Below, piece by piece: positions 24,821-32,615 of a stretch of DNA of 33,032 bases. The position numbers and the translations under genes are program-made. A model generated the notes under the pieces. That model saw nothing but the letters and a program-made list of their open reading frames with translations, searched no databases and was not told the DNA's origin. The first letter of the stretch is position 1, and each line of letters starts with the position of its first letter. This DNA comes from Chitinophagaceae bacterium. Its GTDB lineage: Bacteria; Bacteroidota; Bacteroidia; Chitinophagales; Chitinophagaceae. Location of the stretch: positions 1 to 33,032 of the forward strand of contig CANJQU010000044.1 in assembly GCA_947476485.1 (NCBI GenBank). The letters run 5' to 3'.

Positions 24821-24841
24821 TGACTGGACAACTTTCGAACC
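24821..24841. repeat. 21-bp direct repeat, copy 2
   Basis: Second copy of the element at 24702-24722 (20 of 21 identical), preceded by a G-run and followed after 88 bases by the lipoprotein gene at 24930. Confidence 0.5.
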
Positions 24842-24929
24842 GCTTTTAGAGAAACTCTTTTATGCAGCTATTTGTGCAAATCTGAACTTCCTTTATTAGT
24901 TTTAGTTTTTTCCCCATAACCACGATACA

Positions 24930-25442
24930 ATGAAAAAGACTTCTACGGCAATATTATTTATAGCATTAGTGGCAGGTTGTAATTCCCCTGCTCCTGAGCC
25001 TATTGCAGTCAATGCTGATAAACATAATATTGTAGATTCTGTTAGGTCAAAGCCAGAAGCGATCAAACAGGATATAAAGCCAGTCAAATATGAGATTTTA
25101 AGAGAACCTAATGGCGGCAGCGGTGTGTTTGATTTCATGTACATAGTTTACGTACCTGAAAAGATAAATCATGATCAAACACAATGGATATTTGAAGATA
25201 TTATTAAGCAGAAGGGACCCGGCAAAATAGCAATTGATATATGGAGTAACAAAAAGGCATTTTATGAGGAGTTGAAAATATATCAAAAAGAGGACAAGGT
25301 TTACGATGCGGGAGGCGACCTGAAAAAATTCGTCAAAGAAAGGGATGTTATTACGTCTAAATATGATAAATACAACATCGCTCAATATTCAAATAATGGG
25401 GTTGATATTTCAGCTTCATATCCGGAAGACAAAAAGCAATAA
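24930..25442 (+). CDS. lipoprotein of unknown function
   Basis: A 170-residue protein with a lipoprotein signal peptide, lipobox 'ALVAGC' with Cys17. The linker to about residue 55 is rich in Pro, Lys and Glu; the rest is a mixed alpha/beta domain ('VFDFMYIVYVPEKIN', 'KIAIDIWSNKKAFYEELKI'), with many Lys, Asp and Tyr. No family recognised. Base composition is AT-rich, like the rest of the cassette. A 40-residue ORF follows 82 bases downstream in the same direction. Confidence 0.75.
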   Translation: MKKTSTAILFIALVAGCNSPAPEPIAVNADKHNIVDSVRSKPEAIKQDIKPVKYEILREPNGGSGVFDFMYIVYVPEKINHDQTQWIFEDIIKQKGPGKIAIDIWSNKKAFYEELKIYQKEDKVYDAGGDLKKFVKERDVITSKYDKYNIAQYSNNGVDISASYPEDKKQ

Positions 25443-25524
25443 AAGCCCTATTTATCTCCGTACAACAAAGCTAAAAATTAAATAGGAAAGACATATATTT
25501 GTTATTCAACAAAAATCCATAGCT

Positions 25525-25647
25525 ATGTCTAAAGGATCAAAACCAACGAACGCGCCCAGCACGACTGGAAAGCCATCGGGTGGAGGTAGGGGAAATAATC
25601 CTCCAAGTCCTGCGCCTAAACCATCTTCTCCTAAGCCAAAGGGCTAA
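25525..25647 (+). CDS. 40-residue Pro/Ser/Lys/Gly-rich small protein
   Basis: Starts 'MSKGSKPTNAPSTTGKPSGG' and ends 'PAPKPSSPKPKG'. It is basic, without hydrophobic residues, and should be disordered. An ATG with an A-rich leader precedes it, two stop codons end it (TAATAA), and a long hairpin terminator follows within three bases, which supports real expression. I recall similar short Pro/Lys-rich ORFs in Bacteroidota accessory regions but cannot name a family. Confidence 0.55.
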   Translation: MSKGSKPTNAPSTTGKPSGGGRGNNPPSPAPKPSSPKPKG

Positions 25648-25649
25648 TA

Positions 25650-25699
25650 AAAAGTGTCAATAAAAAAGTGGTTTGAGGAGCTTTTCTATTGACACTTTT
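25650..25699. terminator. bidirectional terminator between convergent genes
   Basis: 25650-25662 pairs perfectly with 25687-25699 (13 bp); after an A-C mismatch a further AAAAG/CTTTT helix extends it. T-rich tails exist on both strands, so it ends both the 40-residue ORF transcript and the convergent Cys-rich protein transcript. Confidence 0.8.
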
Positions 25700-25726
25700 A
25701 TTTCGATTAATTCCCCGACGTTTCTT

Positions 25727-26176
25727 TTATTCATAAACGATTTCAGATTCAGTATTCGGTGCTTTTTCAAAGTAACAGTAGTAGTCATCATTGGCGTTTG
25801 GATAAAGGTATATACGAATCGTTTTTTCGGAAATAGTATCTATCTTATTTCGTACTATGACTTTGTATATAAGAGGCCACATAGCAGATGTAAAGGCGTG
25901 CTTTTTTACGTCTTTTACGACTGCATCAAAAATGTACATATTGCTGTCCTTCCTCTCTTCTTGATTGAAAACAACGAAATCCAGAACACCTTTTACTTGG
26001 CGAACGGGAGCTTTTTTTGCTTGCGGACGGCAAACGCCACAAGATCCGCCACTATTACAGTGTTTGCAATACCGACAATTTTTACAAACAGTACAATTTG
26101 AATTGCCTGTGCAACTCCTTTGTGCTTTTGACAAAAGCGGCAAAAATAATATCAATAATGCTGCAACAGTTTTCAT
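25727..26176 (-). CDS. exported Cys-rich protein
   Basis: A 149-residue protein with signal peptide ending 'LPLLSKAQ' at residue 18. The mature N-terminus has nine Cys within about 30 residues, arranged as Cys-x2-Cys and Cys-x5-Cys spacings ('CTGNSNCTVCKNCRYCKHCN'), then a linker and a Lys/Val-rich domain with 'LDFVVFNQEE' and 'YKVIVRNKIDTISEKTIRIY'. The cluster suggests metal binding or multiple disulphides in the periplasm. No family recognised. It is the last gene before the right copy of the 55-bp repeat. Confidence 0.7.
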   Translation of the reverse strand: MKTVAALLILFLPLLSKAQRSCTGNSNCTVCKNCRYCKHCNSGGSCGVCRPQAKKAPVRQVKGVLDFVVFNQEERKDSNMYIFDAVVKDVKKHAFTSAMWPLIYKVIVRNKIDTISEKTIRIYLYPNANDDYYCYFEKAPNTESEIVYE

Positions 26177-26222
26177 GTTTGAAATATTGTGGTTGTAAAG
26201 TAGATATAAAGGTTGAATAACG

Positions 26223-26277
26223 AAAAAAGCCAGCCTGAGAACAGGCCAGCCCCTATAAACCCTATCACCATGAAAAC
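26223..26277. repeat. 55-bp direct repeat, right copy (terminator of the phage-like operon)
   Basis: Matches 23866-23920 with one difference. Its minus-strand terminator lies directly after the stop codon of the RecA-like ATPase gene at 26290, so it ends the 6-kb minus-strand operon. The plus-strand ATGAAAAC here reads Met-Lys-Thr-stop. Confidence 0.85.
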
Positions 26278-26289
26278 ATGATAAAGATA

Positions 26290-27732
26290 CTAAAATATTG
26301 AAATTTCACCCCCGGCGTTAAACCTGCCGTACTGTACCGCTTTTCCCCTTTCCGGCACTTCAATTACACTATCAACATCGTGCTGAAAGGTGTTAGCACC
26401 TTTAAACTTGCCCTCCTTTGTAGTCTGAAAGATGAATACAAACGATTTTTCGGGGTACATAGCCCTTAACCTGTTCAAATCCTCCGGTTTTAAGCCCAGC
26501 CGGTTAACACTATCCAAAAAGATAAAGTCATAGAAAGTAAGGCTTGCAGGTAAGGTGGATGCCATGTACAGGTTAGGGTGTTTTACCTCTTTGTCATTCA
26601 GCTTATCCTGCAATGTCTTATCCAAACCTTCCTCCCTTGCCACGTACAGAACCTTGCCATGATTACGAGCCAGGTATCCGGCAAAATCCACACACAAATA
26701 AGACTTACCCATTTTAGGCTTGCCATACACCATTATCGAAAAATTGGTGGACGGGTCACCGATAAGCTGCAACCACTTCCCTTGCAGGCCGAGCGTATTA
26801 AACCGCAAGTTGGCAAAGTCCATGCTGTTCATTACTACTGGCTGCGCACCTGTTCCGTCATCCCCGTCAAAACCATTGAGATTATGGCAGGAACAGCCGC
26901 CGATGATCCCCTGTAACCCGTGCAGGGTATTTTTCTCAATCTCCAAAAACTTTACTGCCTTTTCAGAAAGAAAGTTTTCAAGGTTCTTTTTGATCTCGTG
27001 CATCTCTACAACGTATGGGTCACGGTCATCTATCTTGCCCTGCTGGTATGCACGGTTGATTTGCCCCAATAACAGCCTTGCCTTTTCCTTAGTGCCTACT
27101 TTGCCATTCAGGTTAATATATCGCTTGATATAGCCTACGGACGACATCACCTTTTCATCATTGGCAGCTTTCTTCAGTGCCTCAAATGTTTCCGGTTTCA
27201 GGGAAATGGTTATTGTCTTTCCCATATTGTTGTATGCCTCAATCAAAGTGTCCTGAATGAAACGGATATGCTCTACATGCGAAGATGCTTTGCGTATGCG
27301 CTTTTCAAGGATAGCTTTTTGCAGGCTGTTCACAAACCGAAGTATGTCATCTTTGGATTTGGCTTTCCCGTTCATGTTGACAAACCGCCTGATAAACCGT
27401 AGTTCATCCGGTATGCGCTCTACCATAGATGGCTGGAATAAATCCGGCTTCCCTTTGGGTTTACTGTGCGATTTTTCAGCTTTAGGCTTTTTACTGTGGC
27501 TTTCTTGCCGTTGGGTGCTTTTTGGGTTGCCTGATTTGCTAATGTACTGAGATAGCTTCTCAAAATAAGTGTCTATTGTTTTCTTAATGGTTTCACTTGC
27601 ATGGTAGTTGTCCCAATGCGCACCATTACTTGTTACCTTCTTCACAAACTCATGCCCCTTCCGTAATGCTTCCGGCATGGTGCTAAAATCAATTGAAGCA
27701 ATCTTATCGTGATAATTCTGAACTGTGATCAT
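26290..27732 (-). CDS. RecA-like P-loop ATPase with duplicated N-terminal module
   Basis: I use the ATG at 27732 (480 residues), 10 bases after the stop of the large helicase gene; a reading from 27861 would overlap it. Residues 113-150 and 201-238 are an internal repeat ('FIRRFVNMNGKAKSK' and 'YIKRYINLNGKVGTK', each followed by a helical tail). The C-terminal half is a RecA/RadA-type ATPase: Walker A 'GKPKMGKS' at 337-344 and a Walker B-like strand 'DFIFLDSVN' at 402-410, followed by a probable sensor segment 'FVFIFQTT'. A Lys/Ser-rich basic linker (70-100) could bind nucleic acid. It is co-transcribed with the methyltransferase-helicase; role inferred as DNA loading, repair or replication for the element. 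Confidence 0.75.
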   Translation of the reverse strand: MITVQNYHDKIASIDFSTMPEALRKGHEFVKKVTSNGAHWDNYHASETIKKTIDTYFEKLSQYISKSGNPKSTQRQESHSKKPKAEKSHSKPKGKPDLFQPSMVERIPDELRFIRRFVNMNGKAKSKDDILRFVNSLQKAILEKRIRKASSHVEHIRFIQDTLIEAYNNMGKTITISLKPETFEALKKAANDEKVMSSVGYIKRYINLNGKVGTKEKARLLLGQINRAYQQGKIDDRDPYVVEMHEIKKNLENFLSEKAVKFLEIEKNTLHGLQGIIGGCSCHNLNGFDGDDGTGAQPVVMNSMDFANLRFNTLGLQGKWLQLIGDPSTNFSIMVYGKPKMGKSYLCVDFAGYLARNHGKVLYVAREEGLDKTLQDKLNDKEVKHPNLYMASTLPASLTFYDFIFLDSVNRLGLKPEDLNRLRAMYPEKSFVFIFQTTKEGKFKGANTFQHDVDSVIEVPERGKAVQYGRFNAGGEISIF

Positions 27733-27742
27733 TTTTCTGTTT

Positions 27743-30700
27743 TTATGCTGCGAGTAATTCCAATTCCAATACAAGTGCCTCTGCTTCCAATTCCAATAAG
27801 GAAATAATATTGCTGTGCTTTCCCGCTGGTGGCATATCCGGGACAGGACCAGGAATATCAATTTTCTTCCTTGTACTGTACGTTAGGTTATCCTTACCGA
27901 GATACTTTAGCTGTGCCGAGTTAATAGTAACGGCACAACTATGGTTTGTTTGCAGTATCTCGACCAGCTTTCCAATGTTCCTTTCCTCAACCATTGCCGC
28001 CATTTTATCGGACACCTTCTCAAAGTTGTTACGCTCTACTACCTCCAGTATCTGCTTGTCGAGGTAAATATCACCGCCTTTTGCCCGTGAAGCTGCCACA
28101 ATTACCCTGAAGTAACCTCCCTGCCGGAAAAAGGATATACCGTTATTGGTGAGCATGTGCGCACCGTTCACCAGCGATTTAATCAGCGGCAAGGCTTTGA
28201 TAATCGGCACAACAACTTTATCCTGCACCTGCTCACCCGGATTCCAGTTTTCCGGCATCAGAATGCCCTTTACCGTCTTGCCGTCAATGGTCGTATAGCT
28301 GACCAGCTTGCCTTTAAAATCGCTGAACGCCTGTAACAGGTTGCCCGTTATGGTATGGCGTATTTTCCTGTCCACATGGTTCTGCCGTGTGTAATCTTCC
28401 CAAAGCGCAAGCAATGTTTCCTTATCCGGCTGCGATACATCTGTACTTGCGCCAATAATCGCCATAATATCCTGCGAATAAGATGCAGGAATGGACAGGT
28501 ACTTACTGCTATTGGCAATGGCAAACCTTAGCTTTATCTGCGAAGGAGCATAAGGATTTCTCTTTTTACGGTCAATGCTGTAACCGATAAAGACAGTTGG
28601 CACCAGCTCATTGCCGGATGAAAACGTCTCTATCGGGTAGCGGAGGTTCCTGCCGACATAAAAGAACTTAAATATCTTTTCAAGGCTTTGCGCACGGTTA
28701 TATGCTTTTGCCCTGATCACTTTAAGCTGCCCCTCCCTTGCTGTCTCCAGTTCCTTTTCCCGTTCCTTTATCGCTTCCTGCCTGCTGCGGTCATCGGGAA
28801 TTTTCTTGATCTTCTTTTCATGCGGCACATTCTTTGTCAACTCCTCATACTTTACAATAACGTCCTGCTCTTCCTCAAACAGCCTGCGCTTGCTCTCGTT
28901 TTGGTATTCCTCTATCAGTTCCTTTTGTATGGATGAAGCATCTTTATCTTTCAGGCTCTCATTGAGCAGATTGTTCAGTTCAGTCTTTGTAAACGGTTTT
29001 TTCAGCACGTTTGCCCTTACAGTTTCAAGTATGCTATCCTCGCCAAATGCGCTGTCTGAACCCTTGCCCATTTTTACCACTTTTGTGCTGACAGTCTCTG
29101 CATCGAGGTTCATAGCTTCCACTTCAAGGTCATATTCACCTATCTGCCTTAAATAGCTTTCATAATCGTTGTACCGTTCAGCAACCTCATTATAAAAATC
29201 CTGCTGCATTTTGGTGGAAAGGACTGCCACACGGCCACTAACCTTATGGGCTGCATCCTCAATCACGTTTCCGCTATTCTCGCTATCCGCTTTGCTGTCT
29301 TCCAGCTTTAACGGGTCGTCCAGCAAGCGGTTAATATCAGGGTACTCCAGCAAGTATTCCTTTACAATCTTATCGCCATACTTGTTCAGAAAGTCCGGCA
29401 CGTCCAAAATCTTGTTGGACTGTTTCTGATTGGAAGACGTGTTGGCATCCAGTGATTTTAGCTTTTTCTGCAACATCATCATCAACCGCTTTTCAGCGGG
29501 TATGGCTGAAGTCAAATAATCGTAGATGGGCTTTATTATTTGCCCAGTACGGTTGATACGTCCACGTTTCTGTACTTCTGTATTTATGTCAAGTTCAGCC
29601 TGCAATACGATCATCACCCTTTGCCTTACTTCTGTAGCCGACACTTTAGCCGTAGGTATGGCATGAGCCGATGCACCCGTGCTGCCGGATTGGTTTATCA
29701 TCAGCACATCAACCTCGTTATTGTTGAATTGCCGGAACGCATCATTTGTATTCAGCTTCTTGCGTGAAGAAATTAGTGCTTTACTGCCTTTGCCGTTGAA
29801 CTGTAGCCCATACTTGCGCCCTGTAACCTCTGCAACGGTATATCCGGCATCTTTCAGGCGTTTAATGATAACATCTATGGGTGAAATGGTAATGCCCGTA
29901 GAAACAGCCTTAATTCGCTCCGCAATGCGCATGTATTCCATTTGTGCCTCCTGTGGCAAATCGGTAGGCTCAAATTTCTTATACACCGAATTGCCGTCCA
30001 CGTCCTTTTCGGTATAGCGGAGTATGCCATCCAAACCCCTCTTTAGCACTTCTGAAAAGTCCGCATTGATAACATCCCCGTCTGAAACAGGCAAACCCTT
30101 TTCGTTCTCTATAGTCTCAATAAAGCTGCCCATTGTAGAAGCAAAAGCGATGACAGGCTTCTTACCTTCCTGCAAACGCATAATTGCCCTTTCTGCCACC
30201 GCCTCTGCCTTCAAGCTGAACAACATTTGGTTAATCACCTGGAATACTTTTGAAAAGTACGGTTGATTGTCCACGCCAGCCTGTGAAGTACCTTCCCGAA
30301 TTTCTATCTCTTTACCTTCGGCTACAGCGATCTTATCCAGCTCTTCAACCGCATCGTTAATAAACTTTCCCTGAAATGCAATAATATCACGGAGTATTCC
30401 CGTGATATTATCAGCAATCGCCCTATGCTCCTCTGCCTTGTCGTCAAGGGACAGGTAATTAACTTCCACACCTTCAAAGCTGCGTTCCCTCCTGAGCATC
30501 TGCCCTTCGGCGACAAGCTGCGAAGAAAGCACTTCTTGCAACGCTACGCCACCTTTCGTGATGGCATCCACCAATTCATCCTTGCTCATGTTGCAATCTG
30601 CAATGGCTGTTTTCATACCGTATATGGGCATATTATCCGGCCTTTTAGCGAATGTCGCAGACAGGAATATTACGCCTTTGGTATTGCGTACCACCCCTTG

Positions 30701-32419
30701 CAGAAATTCACCCGTATTGGATGAACCTGAACTGTTATGCGCCTCATCCATGATAAAGATGTTACCCTCTGCTATGGCTTGCAGGAACAACGGCTTTTCA
30801 GGCTTCTTTTCGGGGCTGTTAAACTGTGAATAGGTAGCCAGCACAAAATCATATTTAGCCGGAATTTTACGGGAAGTGAATATTCCCTGCTGTTCTGTTG
30901 GTGCAGGAGCAGAATGTATCACATTGCCGTCCTCGTCTTTAATATCAGTCTTAGGCTCCCTGCCATTCACAATGAACGGCTTTAAATGCCCTGAACCAAT
31001 TGCGGACAGATCCCTGTATATATCGGAAAACAGGTTTGCTTTTTCTGTAAGGAATACGGGCTTTAACCCCTGACAAACAGCGTAGCGTATCATAGATGCA
31101 GCGATACGCCCTTTACCTATTCCTGTCTGGTCACCTATAATCATTCCCTGCCCCCTTGCCTCAATATTGTATATCGCCATAGCCACCGCATCAATCTGTT
31201 CAGCGGACAATGCTTTACACAATGAGGCATGGGTAGGAAATTTCAGCCTGTGGCGTACAAAATTGTCTATATCGCCGCCAACTTCTTCTTTTATCCGTGC
31301 AACCGCTGATTGTGTTTCAAATGCCATGCTGTCCGGCACCTGAGTATTGAGGACAACACAGCTTTCCGAAGCAGGCATGTAGGGTGCGCCTAAGCCATTA
31401 AAGCCTAACATTTCCTGCAAAGCCAATGCTTCCATTTCCAGTTCACTTATCCGTTTCATACTTTCTTCTGCTTTAGGCTTTTCCATTGCCTCTGTTACCC
31501 GTTCAAATAATTCCTCAAAGGATTTAATCACTACGTCCCGTCCGGCATCATGTACCGGGGCTGCACCTTCCGGCTTTTCTTTCCGGCCATTGATAAGGAT
31601 AAGCCGTGTGTCAAATGCTGTTCCCTGTCTTGAATACAGCTTATGCCCGTCTATCTGCAATACGTCCGCTACGTTGTAGCGGCTGTACAGGTAGTTGAAA
31701 AATATCCGGTTCCTGCCCCGTTCAATCCTGCCCTTTTCGTCATATCGTGTATGACCGCCGATGATTATTGCCGCTTTACCATCGTTGGTCATCGTGTCCA
31801 ATGCCCTTAATGCCATCAGGTGATCCAGCGTATCTATCCTGTAAGTGTCATACAGTACGGGATTATCCAGCCTGCCAAATGGCGGGTTTGTAATGACGGC
31901 TACGAAATTGCGCTGCACGTCAAAGAACGGATGAGTAGCATCCCGCTGCCATACATTGGCAAAATCCTGTGTTTTCAGGTTCTTATTGCGTAAGCGGTCA
32001 ATCTCGTTAACGTATATCCGCTCAGGCAATCCGGCAACTGTTAGCAGGCCATTGCCTGCGGAAGGCTCAAATCCATACCCGCCATTGATATGCAGTTTAT
32101 CCAGCCCGATAAAAACACCTGCGATATAACCTATTGGCGCAGGTGTGGAATATTGCTGTAACAGTATGGACTGGCTGGTACGGTGAGATAAGTTGACCTG
32201 TGTTTGATACAGGTCAACTATATGATAATATTTCTCTTTAACCGTCCCCGCTCCTTTGGCAATTTTCCTTGCCTGTTTTACGATTGCCAGTTCGGTCAAC
32301 TCTTTTACCTCTGTCTTGTCCGTGATGCCATAAGTTGCAGCCAGCTTCTCAATGGATGTCTTGTTATGCTTTCTTTTCAGCATCAATTCCGCTTCTACTG
32401 CAAATACAAATGCGCTCAT
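27743..32419 (-). CDS. 1,558-residue DNA methyltransferase / strawberry-notch-type helicase fusion
   Basis: Residues about 85-300 hold an N6-adenine-type methyltransferase domain: SAM motif 'FEPSAGNG' at 117-124 and catalytic 'NPPF' at 178-181. Residues about 400-970 form a superfamily 2 helicase: Walker A 'GDQTGIGKG' at 429-437, 'MDEAH' at 557-561, 'LSATF' at 587-591, 'INQSGSTGASAHA' at 908-920, and motif VI 'QKRGRINRTGQ' at 950-960. The helicase half resembles strawberry-notch proteins. A charged coiled-coil region follows (about 1,190-1,270), then a C-terminal region of unknown role. Such fusions occur in large phages and conjugative or integrated elements. The gene begins 11 bases after a small ORF and ends 10 bases before the ATPase gene: one operon. 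Confidence 0.88.
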   Translation of the reverse strand: MSAFVFAVEAELMLKRKHNKTSIEKLAATYGITDKTEVKELTELAIVKQARKIAKGAGTVKEKYYHIVDLYQTQVNLSHRTSQSILLQQYSTPAPIGYIAGVFIGLDKLHINGGYGFEPSAGNGLLTVAGLPERIYVNEIDRLRNKNLKTQDFANVWQRDATHPFFDVQRNFVAVITNPPFGRLDNPVLYDTYRIDTLDHLMALRALDTMTNDGKAAIIIGGHTRYDEKGRIERGRNRIFFNYLYSRYNVADVLQIDGHKLYSRQGTAFDTRLILINGRKEKPEGAAPVHDAGRDVVIKSFEELFERVTEAMEKPKAEESMKRISELEMEALALQEMLGFNGLGAPYMPASESCVVLNTQVPDSMAFETQSAVARIKEEVGGDIDNFVRHRLKFPTHASLCKALSAEQIDAVAMAIYNIEARGQGMIIGDQTGIGKGRIAASMIRYAVCQGLKPVFLTEKANLFSDIYRDLSAIGSGHLKPFIVNGREPKTDIKDEDGNVIHSAPAPTEQQGIFTSRKIPAKYDFVLATYSQFNSPEKKPEKPLFLQAIAEGNIFIMDEAHNSSGSSNTGEFLQGVVRNTKGVIFLSATFAKRPDNMPIYGMKTAIADCNMSKDELVDAITKGGVALQEVLSSQLVAEGQMLRRERSFEGVEVNYLSLDDKAEEHRAIADNITGILRDIIAFQGKFINDAVEELDKIAVAEGKEIEIREGTSQAGVDNQPYFSKVFQVINQMLFSLKAEAVAERAIMRLQEGKKPVIAFASTMGSFIETIENEKGLPVSDGDVINADFSEVLKRGLDGILRYTEKDVDGNSVYKKFEPTDLPQEAQMEYMRIAERIKAVSTGITISPIDVIIKRLKDAGYTVAEVTGRKYGLQFNGKGSKALISSRKKLNTNDAFRQFNNNEVDVLMINQSGSTGASAHAIPTAKVSATEVRQRVMIVLQAELDINTEVQKRGRINRTGQIIKPIYDYLTSAIPAEKRLMMMLQKKLKSLDANTSSNQKQSNKILDVPDFLNKYGDKIVKEYLLEYPDINRLLDDPLKLEDSKADSENSGNVIEDAAHKVSGRVAVLSTKMQQDFYNEVAERYNDYESYLRQIGEYDLEVEAMNLDAETVSTKVVKMGKGSDSAFGEDSILETVRANVLKKPFTKTELNNLLNESLKDKDASSIQKELIEEYQNESKRRLFEEEQDVIVKYEELTKNVPHEKKIKKIPDDRSRQEAIKEREKELETAREGQLKVIRAKAYNRAQSLEKIFKFFYVGRNLRYPIETFSSGNELVPTVFIGYSIDRKKRNPYAPSQIKLRFAIANSSKYLSIPASYSQDIMAIIGASTDVSQPDKETLLALWEDYTRQNHVDRKIRHTITGNLLQAFSDFKGKLVSYTTIDGKTVKGILMPENWNPGEQVQDKVVVPIIKALPLIKSLVNGAHMLTNNGISFFRQGGYFRVIVAASRAKGGDIYLDKQILEVVERNNFEKVSDKMAAMVEERNIGKLVEILQTNHSCAVTINSAQLKYLGKDNLTYSTRKKIDIPGPVPDMPPAGKHSNIISLLELEAEALVLELELLAA

Positions 32420-32430
32420 GCCAATACTTT

Positions 32431-32610
32431 TTAGACCTTATCCAGTTTTACTCTTACATTTCGCCTTTTCCTGTGGTTTTTTATCCTGCCGAATAACATC
32501 AGCCGTAATAACACCATAGCCGCTTTTGGTTCTTTTGCCACTTTAACGAGTAGCCATCGGTGCAGCAGTAACAACTCCCTCACGCTCGTTATAATAACTA
32601 TTGTTTCCAT
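32431..32610 (-). CDS. small basic ORF of uncertain reading frame
   Basis: The open frame begins at an ATG 5 bases after the stop of the virion-like gene and encodes 59 residues starting 'METIVIITSVREL' and ending in a strongly basic tail. However, another frame over the same DNA reads as a more natural protein: 'NNSYYNEREGVVTAAPMATR', one stop codon (TAA, 32541-32543), then 'SGKRTKSGYGVITADVIRQD' and 'KKPQEKAKCKSKTG', ending at 32438. The position in the operon (11 bases before the next start) indicates a real gene, but which frame is used is unclear; it may be a frame-damaged gene. Confidence 0.4.
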   Translation of the reverse strand: METIVIITSVRELLLLHRWLLVKVAKEPKAAMVLLRLMLFGRIKNHRKRRNVRVKLDKV

Positions 32611-32615
32611 GAATA

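Noticed and set aside
24790-24842. Shared GTTCGAA-type sequence in the 21-bp repeats as tRNA T-loops
   Set aside because: GGTTCGAAAGT occurs on the minus strand of both repeats, but no cloverleaf can be formed around either copy.
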